NCBI GenBank assembly: GCA_020630975.1
Contig: JAHDID010000006.1
Span: forward strand, 1 to 64,000
DNA from: Verrucomicrobiota bacterium
Lineage (GTDB): Bacteria; Verrucomicrobiota; Verrucomicrobiia; Verrucomicrobiales; DEV007
Length of the DNA stretch: 64,000 nucleotides
Reading direction: 5' to 3'
The position numbers and the translations under genes are program-made. Below, one piece after another: positions 51,093 to 59,747 of this stretch. The notes beneath the pieces are model-generated. The model ran no database searches, had not been told where the DNA came from, and was given only the letters and a program-made list of their open reading frames with translations. How positions within the stretch are numbered: position 1 is the stretch's first letter; each line of letters opens with the position of its first letter.

Positions 51093-52898
51093 TTACTCAA
51101 TAAAGGAACTGAATGTATCGCACCATATTTCCAACGCTAAGGGAGAGAAAACATCGCGATACCATATATTTTTGTCTCCATTAAGAAACCGACTGTACTT
51201 TTGAAAAGTTGCAGACTTATCAAGAATACCTTTTTGAAACACTATTGCGTCATCGCTGAGTATACCATACCACGAATCGACCAAATCTTTACGTAACCAT
51301 TCCTCTTGAGGCAGGCTAAAGCCTTTTTTATCTTTCCTCCAACTAATCTCCCTTGGTAGAATATCTTGAAAGGAATCCCTGAGCGGATACTTCGTCCAAC
51401 CCCGGTAAATATTCTCTCCAGGAGAAAGGTTCAAACCGTAGTTCACCACATTATGATCGAGGAACGGCAATCTTACTTCACGTGAAAATGCCATCGAGCA
51501 CCTGTCCTCATAATGAGTTAGTTGAGGCACAGAGAACTCATAAATGTCTTTCTCTTGCCTATTTCTTATAGACCCGGTCAATCCCAACTCGACTGGGTCA
51601 TGGCCACTAACAAGCGCCTCCCCAAGAACTGATAGTTTGTCTTGCTTCCCGATATACCGCCCCAACTCCGCAAACGAAAAGCTATTTAGCACCGGTCCCC
51701 GCAACGACGACAAAAACGCGTGCATTAATGACTTTGTAATATCTTTGCGCCTTAGATAGTGCTTCAACAAAAATACGCTATATTTTTTGTAACCACAAAA
51801 GCATTCATCAGCCCCTTGTCCGCTTAATATAACCTTGACATCTCTACTGGAGGCTTGCTCCATTAACCTGAAGAAGGTGAGTGGAGAGAAAGAAAACAGT
51901 GGGCACTCGTTAAACCATGTCGCTCTGCGCAAATAGTCAAGCGCCTGATCAGCATTCAAATGACTATTAACCTTCACCACATCTAATTGGTATCGATCCG
52001 CTAACACGTCAATAAACCGACTTTCGTCTGCTTTGCTTCCTGGACTCACAGCAGAGAAACATGTGACATTCCTACCGGTCGACGCCGCACTCGCTGCGAT
52101 AATAGAAGAATCAATTCCACCAGAAAGGTTAATTCCCACTGGAACGTCAGATCGTAACCTTATTCTAACCGCATCATCAACCAGCGCCCTTAACTCCCTT
52201 CGGTCATAACTTAATCCATGATCAGAGGGAGCCCAATAGGAAGACTCTTTAGAGACTAATTCATTTTTTGATAGGTCGATCTCAAGGAATTTACCCTGTC
52301 CAACTTGGAAAAAGTTTTCAAAAAGCGTCTCATTAGATGTGCCAATTACTGAAAACTCCAAGTAGCGATAAATTTCTTTGGTGTTCAAAGCAAACTTACC
52401 ACCAACCAAAGCCAGTAGTGTCTTCATCTCTGAAGCAAAGTAAAAATCACCGTCGTGAAACGTATAGTGCACCGGCTTCTCTCCGAACCGATCCCTAGAC
52501 AAATAAAAAGTCTTTGAATTCACGGATAGAAAACCAAAGCCCCACATTCCATTCGACCTCGAACATGCGTTTTCTACGCCCTTAGATTTTAGAATGTGGT
52601 TTAGGACCTCTGTATCACAAAGCACCCCGTCCATTCCCTCTTCACGGGCGAGCTCAATGTAATTGTAAATCTCTCCATTATAAGTCAGTGCGCTTTCTGG
52701 ATCACTAAAGGGTTGCCTCCCTCTTTCACTCAGATCAAGAATCGAAAGACGTTGGTGACCGAGCCTCAGAAACCACTCTCCTACTTTAAAGTCAACCTCT
52801 CCCTGCATATCAGGTCCCCTATGCACTTGCACAGAAGCAAGACTTGATCGAGCACAGACGGACTTACGCTTAGAAATTATACCATAAATACCACACAT
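51093..52898 (-). CDS. Glutamine-hydrolysing asparagine synthase-type amidotransferase
   Basis: A 601-residue AsnB-family enzyme. The N-terminal glutaminase starts MCGIYGIISK, with Cys2 as nucleophile, and has the RLSILDLSERGRQPF and YNGEIYNYIELA segments. The C-terminal synthetase has the P-loop-like VGINLSGGIDSSIIAAS, LSGQGADECFCGYKKY and REVRLPFLDHNVVNYGL. In polysaccharide clusters, such enzymes often amidate uronic acid carboxyls (WbpS-like) rather than making asparagine; the ManNAcA pathway (wecB, wecC) nearby makes this plausible. A housekeeping asparagine role is the alternative. Confidence 0.9.
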   Translation of the reverse strand: MCGIYGIISKRKSVCARSSLASVQVHRGPDMQGEVDFKVGEWFLRLGHQRLSILDLSERGRQPFSDPESALTYNGEIYNYIELAREEGMDGVLCDTEVLNHILKSKGVENACSRSNGMWGFGFLSVNSKTFYLSRDRFGEKPVHYTFHDGDFYFASEMKTLLALVGGKFALNTKEIYRYLEFSVIGTSNETLFENFFQVGQGKFLEIDLSKNELVSKESSYWAPSDHGLSYDRRELRALVDDAVRIRLRSDVPVGINLSGGIDSSIIAASAASTGRNVTCFSAVSPGSKADESRFIDVLADRYQLDVVKVNSHLNADQALDYLRRATWFNECPLFSFSPLTFFRLMEQASSRDVKVILSGQGADECFCGYKKYSVFLLKHYLRRKDITKSLMHAFLSSLRGPVLNSFSFAELGRYIGKQDKLSVLGEALVSGHDPVELGLTGSIRNRQEKDIYEFSVPQLTHYEDRCSMAFSREVRLPFLDHNVVNYGLNLSPGENIYRGWTKYPLRDSFQDILPREISWRKDKKGFSLPQEEWLRKDLVDSWYGILSDDAIVFQKGILDKSATFQKYSRFLNGDKNIWYRDVFSPLALEIWCDTFSSFIE

Positions 52899-52904
52899 AT
52901 CAGC

Positions 52905-53996
52905 TTAATATGAATTACGATGAATCAAATTACGCCGGGATAAAAAACCCACTAACAACCACAAAATAGCATTCTGAAATATTGAAAATACGAACACACT
53001 GTAGACTAAATACATAATCGTGAGAGAAACCACATAATCACAACCATGGTGTTTGACTCTCCTTATTAACAAATAGCAAATAGATCCATAAACAAACAAC
53101 GCAAATGGAACTCCACCAATACAAGCAACAGCGAGAGGTGAAAAATGCAACGAATCGATCCCTAAGCCGGTTGCGCTTTCATAAAAAAAACCCAGACCTC
53201 CACCGAAGAGAAAAAACAAGGGATCGTTGAACAACCCAATTACTCCGGTGATCTCAGCGAGCCTACCCGAAGAAATTGCATTAAGATCGAACCCATCACC
53301 ACCACCACTGCGCAAAATTAAACGCTCAAAACTCTCTACCCAAAAACCTCTACAACAGGTAAAAGCCATAAGAAAGGAAAATACGGCGACAAACCCCCAC
53401 CCAGCAAAACGCCGCACATTAAAGAGCCATCCCACGGCCATTGCTAGAATAAGCCCTCTCTTACCAGAAAGCAGAATCGTAATTACAGCTAAAATCCCCA
53501 ACCATCCTCCCGACGCTACCGCAACCAAAGATAGTTCGGCTGAATAACCGAAATACACACTCCCCCCTCTGAAAAAAAGATAATAAATTGTGGCAACACC
53601 AATAAGCCCGGGCAGAAGGCTTACAATTTTCAACCTTAATGAAAAGTTTAAAGTAAGAATACTCTTCCCAGCACTAAAGAAACCTAACACCAAAAAACAC
53701 CTTAACAAATTGCCAATAATAGTTTTTGCCTCACCACCGACCAAACAGGTATTACTTAAAACGACCAGAAAAAATAGAACTAAAGCAAAGCCGAAGCCTG
53801 CCACCAAATTACGCCTGAAAGAAATAGTAGCCCAAGCACCAATGAGCCCTAGAAGGGTGAGGGCCACATAAAAATATGCGCTGCTTAAGCTATAATTTAT
53901 CTTAGAAAGTCTTAACGGCTCGAAAAAACAACCACAAGACAAAACTAAAACAACAACCCACAGCAACCCATGGCTATCATGTTGCGATTTCATCAC
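52905..53996 (-). CDS. Polytopic membrane protein, probable Wzy-type polymerase
   Basis: A 363-residue protein with about nine or ten hydrophobic segments (e.g. GLLWVVVLVLSCGCFF, FYVALTLLGLIGAWATI, GFGFALVLFFLVVLS) and one larger polar loop around FEPLFFLFGGGLGFFYESAT, with GLGIDSLHFSPLAVACIGG before the last two helices. This loop position (G-x-G-x-x-F, then H) resembles O-antigen polymerase loops. It sits between the flippase and capsule-type transferase genes and the amidotransferase. Wzy proteins have little sequence conservation, so the role is inferred from topology and neighbours. Confidence 0.55.
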   Translation of the reverse strand: MMKSQHDSHGLLWVVVLVLSCGCFFEPLRLSKINYSLSSAYFYVALTLLGLIGAWATISFRRNLVAGFGFALVLFFLVVLSNTCLVGGEAKTIIGNLLRCFLVLGFFSAGKSILTLNFSLRLKIVSLLPGLIGVATIYYLFFRGGSVYFGYSAELSLVAVASGGWLGILAVITILLSGKRGLILAMAVGWLFNVRRFAGWGFVAVFSFLMAFTCCRGFWVESFERLILRSGGGDGFDLNAISSGRLAEITGVIGLFNDPLFFLFGGGLGFFYESATGLGIDSLHFSPLAVACIGGVPFALFVYGSICYLLIRRVKHHGCDYVVSLTIMYLVYSVFVFSIFQNAILWLLVGFLSRRNLIHRNSY

Positions 53997-55338
53997 ACTT
54001 AATTAGATACTTACTATTGCCCCCGTCCAAAACGTAGTCCAATAGCAAGCCTGCAACTCTACTGTTCTCATCCAAATCTACCTGAGAACTATTTACAAAG
54101 TTATACCTACCCTCTACACATGCCTCCATAACAAACCGTATTGCATCTTTGGCGTCCTGCATACTAAGCTCAATGGGACTCTCTAAACATCTAACCAAAG
54201 TCGTAGCTATCGCATCGAAACTCACAATGTTATGAATCCAAGGCCTAAATTCAAAAAACCTCGCACCACCTAGAGAGACGACATTCTTACCCTTACAAAC
54301 CCCTTCGACAGCCAACGAAGCCCGACCTGTAACAATAAGATGATTTACATGTTCTAAGATTAATGATGACGGAGTATCCACATCAACCAACGTGACGTTA
54401 TCAAACGCAGATAGATTCTTATAAAAATCGGGAGCCCTGAACCCGAACATATCCGGATGCTCTTTAATTATCACCTTAAACCCGCTCTGTTCTAGACTCT
54501 TGAGCACTACTTCCAACAATTTATCATAATCACTAAACCTATAATCTGCTATATGATAACAAAGGGAAGCCTCAGGGGCAAATTGAAGAGCAAGAAAAAC
54601 ACACTTGCTAGAGTCAGACAAATCAACCGAATCAAACTCTGAAAACCACCTACGAGAAAAAATACTGCTCAACGCGTACACTGTTGGCACACCTCGTCTT
54701 GGAAAGACGATGTTATAGTGAAATGAATCAGGGTCGCTGTTCTTGAACTTACGATACTCAAAAACAAGTTTTTTCGCCCGTTCTTTGAAGTAACGTTTAA
54801 GCAAATATACCTTACCTCTTTTACCAGACAACCAGCCAGGCTTGAAACTGCTGCCTGAAAGTTTCTGATAAAAGCCTTCGATAGCAACCTCGTCAAACGA
54901 AGTAACATCAACTCTCTCACCGTAATTCCCCATCCGGAAATACCCATCAATAAACGAATAGATCGGACACACACACACACAGCCTTTACCAATTAGCTTA
55001 TCAACCAATAGATGAAGAAAATAGTTATCGATTGGGTAGCCTATAAATCCATCAAAATTTTCGGATTCAACTAACTCATCAATGAAATAAGCTACCGAGT
55101 CCACGATACCTTCAGCCCGCTCACGATCAATACTTCGTAGATAACGATCTCTAAGAATCACATTATCATAATCAATAGCATAATCCACCCTCTCCCCTAG
55201 ATAGATAGATTCTGCTAATCGATAGTCACCACACCCTTTAAAATCACTTATCACCCTTACCGTCACCCCTTCCTTATCTTTAAAATAAGAGGAAAGATCA
55301 TTACAAATTGGCCTCGAAAAAACTAACACTTTACTCAT
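53977..55338 (-). CDS. Capsule-type glycosyltransferase-like protein
   Basis: A 453-residue cytosolic protein. The C-terminal half has FLALQFAPEASLCYHIADYR, VIIKEHPDMFGFRAPDFYKN, VTLVDVDTPSSLILEHVNHL and VTGRASLAVEGVCKGKNVVS, the pattern of 'capsule polysaccharide biosynthesis' proteins (KpsC/KpsS-like GT-B fold; K-E-H-P donor motif). The N-terminal half is unassigned. An (AC)7 tract (54967-54981) lies inside the reading frame, giving VCVCV. It overlaps both neighbours (20 bp with the polymerase-like gene, 8 bp with the flippase). Function as a glycosyltransferase is likely, with specificity unknown. Confidence 0.7.
   Translation of the reverse strand: MSKVLVFSRPICNDLSSYFKDKEGVTVRVISDFKGCGDYRLAESIYLGERVDYAIDYDNVILRDRYLRSIDRERAEGIVDSVAYFIDELVESENFDGFIGYPIDNYFLHLLVDKLIGKGCVCVCPIYSFIDGYFRMGNYGERVDVTSFDEVAIEGFYQKLSGSSFKPGWLSGKRGKVYLLKRYFKERAKKLVFEYRKFKNSDPDSFHYNIVFPRRGVPTVYALSSIFSRRWFSEFDSVDLSDSSKCVFLALQFAPEASLCYHIADYRFSDYDKLLEVVLKSLEQSGFKVIIKEHPDMFGFRAPDFYKNLSAFDNVTLVDVDTPSSLILEHVNHLIVTGRASLAVEGVCKGKNVVSLGGARFFEFRPWIHNIVSFDAIATTLVRCLESPIELSMQDAKDAIRFVMEACVEGRYNFVNSSQVDLDENSRVAGLLLDYVLDGGNSKYLIKCDEIAT
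54967..54981. repeat. (AC)7 dinucleotide tract inside a coding region
   Basis: An uninterrupted ACACACACACACACA run within the capsule-type transferase gene, encoding Cys/Val alternation on the minus strand. Gain or loss of one unit would shift the frame. In other bacteria such tracts cause phase variation of surface glycans; here this is possible but the tract is short. Confidence 0.5.
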
Positions 55339-56533
55339 ACCCAGTGATTCTATTAGATAAAGCAAACATTACAAACAAAGATACCACCCTCCAAACAAGC
55401 AATAATAATAAAACCCCAACTAAAGTCACCCCAAAACATACACCATAGACAACCAAACACGAACTACCAAGAATAGCCATAACCCCAATCCAAATCCGAT
55501 ACTCTGACAAGAAAACAACACCACCATAGACATTTACAACAAGCACTACACCTCCTAGATACAAATATTTAAGGACTATCGAAGGAATCTCCTCCTTATC
55601 TATAAACGAATACAAAGCTGGACACGTGTAGTTAAATAAAGGCCAACACACTATAAAAAACACTACCAAAACAAGGCATCTTTGATGCGCACCGCTCAAA
55701 TCCCCGCTTTTCACACACTGAATGTTAGCCCGATAGAACAGACTGTTCAGCATCGCTAACCCTCCATAAAAGAGGGCCGCTAAGGGTCCACAGAGCACAA
55801 GCAAGCGAAAGTCATTCTCAGACATAAAATTCTGCAAAGAGACTTTGTCTAAATGAACCACAGAAGACGAGGCCGCCACCGAAAAAAAATAAGCACCACT
55901 AACCTTTAAAATTCTACTATTAAAAATGTGAAAACTCAACAAGGTGGAAAGCCATTTCAATCGATTACCTATTAATAAGATAACTATGAACAAAGAAAAA
56001 CACTCAATCCGGATGAACAAATCGAAAGACAGCTCCCAACCACGAACCAACAGCACGCAAAGAAAAAGGGAATCTAAAACGAGCTTAACGCACGTAAAAA
56101 GAAAAAAATTTCCAGCGCCCTCACTAGAACGCAAAAACTTGAGTAAACCCAAGTATATCGCGTACAAAGAAAGCCACAACCAAACTGCCAACTCTATACC
56201 TAAAAGGGCAACCAATAATATCGAGCCCGAGAAAATGGATAAAAAAGAGACTGCAACTAAAGCCCCACTAATTTGCTCAGTCCTATCAAAAGCCAACCTT
56301 TCGGCAATATAATCAAAACCTCCCAGTGACAGCAAAGGCCCTACAAAAAATACAAGTGCCAATGAGAAACCATACGCAACAACATCACACTCGGAAATCA
56401 ATTTCAAACAAATCAACTGTTTAAGAAACGGCAAAACAGCCGAGAGCGAAATCAACAATAATAAGATCACTCTTGATCTAGATTGGCTTTGAATAATCTT
56501 TTTATTTAGAAACGAACTCAAAAACTTCTTCAA
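55331..56533 (-). CDS. Polysaccharide flippase-like membrane protein (Wzx-type)
   Basis: A 400-residue polytopic protein with about twelve hydrophobic segments (VILLLLISLSAVLPFL, ALVFFVGPLLSLGGFDY, YFFSVAASSSVVHLDKVSLQ and so on). The GGFDYIAERLAF segment after the second pair of helices and HLDKVSLQNFM mid-protein resemble MATE/PST exporters (MurJ/Wzx superfamily). It would flip the undecaprenyl-linked unit to the periplasm. It overlaps the transferase gene downstream and the aminotransferase gene upstream (32 bp), so it is translated from a dense operon. Confidence 0.72.
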   Translation of the reverse strand: MKKFLSSFLNKKIIQSQSRSRVILLLLISLSAVLPFLKQLICLKLISECDVVAYGFSLALVFFVGPLLSLGGFDYIAERLAFDRTEQISGALVAVSFLSIFSGSILLVALLGIELAVWLWLSLYAIYLGLLKFLRSSEGAGNFFLFTCVKLVLDSLFLCVLLVRGWELSFDLFIRIECFSLFIVILLIGNRLKWLSTLLSFHIFNSRILKVSGAYFFSVAASSSVVHLDKVSLQNFMSENDFRLLVLCGPLAALFYGGLAMLNSLFYRANIQCVKSGDLSGAHQRCLVLVVFFIVCWPLFNYTCPALYSFIDKEEIPSIVLKYLYLGGVVLVVNVYGGVVFLSEYRIWIGVMAILGSSCLVVYGVCFGVTLVGVLLLLLVWRVVSLFVMFALSNRITGYE

Positions 56534-57983
56534 CTTCCCTCACGATTCTTTCCAATTGAGCATGCGACATACTCGAACCCGAGGGTAAACAAAAACCTCC
56601 TCGGAACAGCTTATCCGCAACCGACTCTTTTTTAGCACTTATGAACTCATACTTGGAAAACACAGGCTGAGTGTGCATAGGTTTCCACAAGTGTCTACAC
56701 TCGATGCCTTTCGCCCCTAAAAGCTCGATAAAATTACTCACTTTATTAAGATTCGAGAGTTTGGAGGAATATCCCGCAGTTAACCAACGAGAGGAAAAAG
56801 CACCTTCTATCTCTTCCATCCATTCAATAGACAACCCATCCAACTGGCTTCTGTAATACTCAAAGATATCCCTTCGTTTACTTACTCGCGATCCGAGTAG
56901 AGCAAGCTGCCCCCTTCCAATTCCCGCAAGAATATTGCTCATTCTGTAATTATAACCAATAACCTCATGTTGATAATAAGGAGCAACCTCTTTTGCTTGG
57001 GTCGAAAGGAAACGGGCGCGATCAATAGCATCCTCATCATCCGAAACCAACATCCCTCCACCGGATGTAGTTATTATTTTATTCCCATTAAAACTAAAGA
57101 TACCAAATTTACCAAACGTTCCGGAATACCGACCTTGATAAGTACCTCCGAGCGACTCTGCTGAATCCTCTATGACATCAGCTCCATAATTGTTGCAAAC
57201 CTGAATAATCCGATCCATCCGACTAGACTGACCATACAAATTAACCACAACGACTGCTTTAATTCTCTTTCCGCGAGAAATTGCGCATTTGAAGGCTAAC
57301 TCTAAAGATTCCGGACACATATTCCATCCATCAATCTCAGAATCAATAAAGACTGGTTCCCCACCAAGATAGAGAATCGGGTTAACCGAGGCAACAAAAG
57401 TGAAAGACGATACAGCCACAAGGTCGCCACTCGATATACCGCATAGTCTTAACGCAATATGTAAAGCTGCCGTGCCGGAAGAAACAGCAGCTGCAGCGCA
57501 ACATCCAACATGCACAGCGAACTCCTCCTCAAAGGCGTTAAGATTCGGTCCCGCTGGAGCAACCCAATTTGCCTTAATCGCTTCGTTCACGAAATCAACT
57601 TCACTTCCACCTAGATGCGGGGGGGACAGTAGAATATCCTCCTCTAACTCATGTCTGCGATAAATTAACGAGGGCACTCCAAAACTGTCTACTACTGGTA
57701 AATGCAACAATTTATGATGGAGCATCATATGCCTCATCTCGGATACCGAGCTTCCATCCTCAGCAAAAATTGGGTCTTGACTACCCAATTTCGAAATTGG
57801 TTCCAAAGAAGACATTCCTGAAATTAAAGCCCTTCGTACATCTCCGTCAGAAACAACCCTTATCAGTCGGTATGTATCAGGCTCTACGACTAAACATAAA
57901 GATCCACCGGACCGATCGATCACTTTCATCGCAGCTTCTAAATCGTCGCTGGGATTCAAGAACTGTTGTGTTATGTCACTCAT
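56502..57983 (-). CDS. CBS-domain/DegT aminotransferase fusion (LegC-like)
   Basis: A 493-residue fusion. The N-terminal 115 residues form a CBS pair (AMKVIDRSGGSLCLVVEP, RLIRVVSDGDVRRALISG, and MMLHHKLLHLPVVDSFGVPS). The remainder is a DegT/DnrJ aminotransferase (FEEEFAVHVGCCAAAAVSSG, ALHIALRLCGISSGDLVAVS, VIEDSAESLGGTYQG, PLP-Lys in GIFSFNGNKIITTSGGG). It resembles LegC-type enzymes aminating UDP-4-keto-6-deoxy sugars for legionaminic acid. CBS domains usually bind adenine nucleotides, and in the pathway's known bacteria CBS is found on the nucleotidyltransferase PtmE; here it is on the aminotransferase. It abuts the neuD stop with no gap. Confidence 0.87.
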   Translation of the reverse strand: MSDITQQFLNPSDDLEAAMKVIDRSGGSLCLVVEPDTYRLIRVVSDGDVRRALISGMSSLEPISKLGSQDPIFAEDGSSVSEMRHMMLHHKLLHLPVVDSFGVPSLIYRRHELEEDILLSPPHLGGSEVDFVNEAIKANWVAPAGPNLNAFEEEFAVHVGCCAAAAVSSGTAALHIALRLCGISSGDLVAVSSFTFVASVNPILYLGGEPVFIDSEIDGWNMCPESLELAFKCAISRGKRIKAVVVVNLYGQSSRMDRIIQVCNNYGADVIEDSAESLGGTYQGRYSGTFGKFGIFSFNGNKIITTSGGGMLVSDDEDAIDRARFLSTQAKEVAPYYQHEVIGYNYRMSNILAGIGRGQLALLGSRVSKRRDIFEYYRSQLDGLSIEWMEEIEGAFSSRWLTAGYSSKLSNLNKVSNFIELLGAKGIECRHLWKPMHTQPVFSKYEFISAKKESVADKLFRGGFCLPSGSSMSHAQLERIVREVEEVFEFVSK

Positions 57984-58616
57984 TTATATCGTAGCTTTTG
58001 CGGGAACACCTTTAGCACAACTATTAGGTGGAAGATCAGAAACGACCACCGCACCAGCCCCTACAACCGATTTTGAACCAATTTTTAAGCCTGGTAGGAC
58101 TACCGCACCAGCTCCTATTAGACAACCATCTTCGATAAGCACACCACCACATAAGGTAGAAGCTGGAGCGATGTGGCAATAATCCCCCACTTTACAGTCG
58201 TGATCAACCGAAGCATTATGATTTACGATAGTGCCTACTCCAATTCTTGAATCCGATGCGATAAGAGAACCTGCAGCTAAGAAACAACCATCCCCTATCG
58301 AGACACCACTAAAATCAACTATTGCCAAGCTAGAAACAACTGAAACTAAACACAACGAATGTGCAAGCAAGGTTTCACATAGTCTCTTCCGCACTACATT
58401 ATCGCCAATCGCCACGTGAAATTCCTTTGAGGAATTAATCTTTGGTAGCTCAAATTCTTTAAAAACTAGGCCCTCAGCGATCGCTCCCCATCGGGACAAA
58501 TCGATTGATCCTTCATCATACACGGTTACTAGACAGCCATAACCAAGGCTATCGAAAACAACCCTTGCATGACCTCCAGAACCAACCAATGCGAGTTCAT
58601 TTCCGCTACTAGCCAT
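57984..58616 (-). CDS. neuD: NeuD/PglD-like sugar acetyltransferase
   Basis: A 210-residue protein. The N-terminal Rossmann-like PglD domain begins LALVGSGGHARVVFDSLG. A left-handed beta-helix of hexapeptide repeats follows (SIGDGCFLAAGSLIASDSRI, GTIVNHNASVDHDCKVGDYC, HIAPASTLCGGVLIEDGCL). The catalytic His of PglD-type enzymes fits the NHNASVDHD region. It would N-acetylate the 4-amino UDP-sugar in a legionaminate-type pathway, or O-acetylate sialic acid as in NeuD. It directly abuts neuC (stop 58617) and the aminotransferase. Confidence 0.9.
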   Translation of the reverse strand: MASSGNELALVGSGGHARVVFDSLGYGCLVTVYDEGSIDLSRWGAIAEGLVFKEFELPKINSSKEFHVAIGDNVVRKRLCETLLAHSLCLVSVVSSLAIVDFSGVSIGDGCFLAAGSLIASDSRIGVGTIVNHNASVDHDCKVGDYCHIAPASTLCGGVLIEDGCLIGAGAVVLPGLKIGSKSVVGAGAVVVSDLPPNSCAKGVPAKATI

Positions 58617-59741
58617 CTATAATGAGTACCACTCTTTCTTCAACAAATGCTTAACCGATTCAAGCTCGTTCAATACCTCCACTATTCTAGCTGAAGCGTT
58701 ACCGTCACCGTAAACATTATACCTCTCCCACTCATTGCTCTTAGCCCACTCCAACGCAAGTTTCCCCGCATTTAGTATCTCTTCAGAAATGGGATCGCAA
58801 TTAAACGTATTCAAGCTTTGCTCTCTAAAATTCTGGCGATCTCCTACATTAACTACAGGCACACCAAAAGAAGCTGCTTCAATGATACCACTGCTAGAAT
58901 TACCAATCATCAAATCGGCGGAAGCCAGTAGGCTCAGGTAATCTCGACGTTCTAAATTAGCTACAACTTTACAATTCTGACGATCGGCTACCCTTAAACA
59001 CTCACTATGAATCCCCTTTCTACCATGATCGCTGTTTGGTAGAATCACCAATTTTCCGTCTAACAACTTAAAAGCTCCATCCAGAACTTCTTTCATCTGT
59101 AATCCCATCGAATCAGCATCCTGAACCACAGGGTGGAATACAATAATACCATTCAATCTATCTGACGAGAAACCGAAGCGACTCCAAGCGCACTTGCCGT
59201 CAACTTTATTAAGGCCATCAAGTCCTGGAGCCCCTACACAAAAAACAACATCAGGGCTCTCTCCCATCTGTAAGAGCCTTTCTCTGGACGAAGAGGTAGC
59301 TGTAAAATGGATATGACTAAGTTTCGAAATTGCATGCCTTATCGACTCGTCTATTGTTCCAGAAAGCTCCCCCCCATGAATATGAATCACAGGAACATTT
59401 TGATGGATGGCTGCCACAGCACCCATCAACATCTCCCCTCGATCACCTAAAACAATAAGCGCATCAGCCTGGTAAGATTGCAGCACCTCGCCCACCCTCT
59501 TTACCTGGATGGACAACGATTCTCCAATAGACCCTAACAAACTATCACAAGGGACTGGTATACGTTCACAAATATCGATACCCGAAGACTCGATCTCGTC
59601 GATTGAATCGCCATAGGACTCGTCTAGGTGCGTGCCTGTAACTATAACAGCAACTTCATGACCGGCTTTTTTCAGTTGCTGTAAACAAATTTTAAAAAGC
59701 CCAAAATCCGCCCGGGTTCCACTAAGGTAAAGTAACCTCAT
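58617..59741 (-). CDS. neuC: Hydrolysing UDP-HexNAc 2-epimerase (NeuC/LegG type)
   Basis: A 374-residue enzyme hydrolysing and epimerising UDP-GlcNAc or UDP-2,4-diacetamido-trideoxyglucose to give ManNAc or the 2,4-diacetamido-mannose analogue. Family marks are LLYLSGTRADFGLFK, LIVLGDRGEMLMGAVAAIH, VIHIHGGELSGTIDESIRHA, SKLSHIHFTATSSSRERLLQ, VVFCVGAPGLDGL and LMIGNSSSGIIEAASFGVPV. The second step of nonulosonate synthesis. The preceding LegC-like aminotransferase and neuD-type acetyltransferase make the legionaminate-type substrate (LegG function) likelier than plain GlcNAc. Confidence 0.92.
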   Translation of the reverse strand: MRLLYLSGTRADFGLFKICLQQLKKAGHEVAVIVTGTHLDESYGDSIDEIESSGIDICERIPVPCDSLLGSIGESLSIQVKRVGEVLQSYQADALIVLGDRGEMLMGAVAAIHQNVPVIHIHGGELSGTIDESIRHAISKLSHIHFTATSSSRERLLQMGESPDVVFCVGAPGLDGLNKVDGKCAWSRFGFSSDRLNGIIVFHPVVQDADSMGLQMKEVLDGAFKLLDGKLVILPNSDHGRKGIHSECLRVADRQNCKVVANLERRDYLSLLASADLMIGNSSSGIIEAASFGVPVVNVGDRQNFREQSLNTFNCDPISEEILNAGKLALEWAKSNEWERYNVYGDGNASARIVEVLNELESVKHLLKKEWYSL

Positions 59742-59747
59742 TATGAT

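Noticed and set aside
54967-54981. CRISPR or iteron repeat
   Set aside because: It is a simple dinucleotide run inside a gene; no spaced repeats of CRISPR type occur anywhere in the window.
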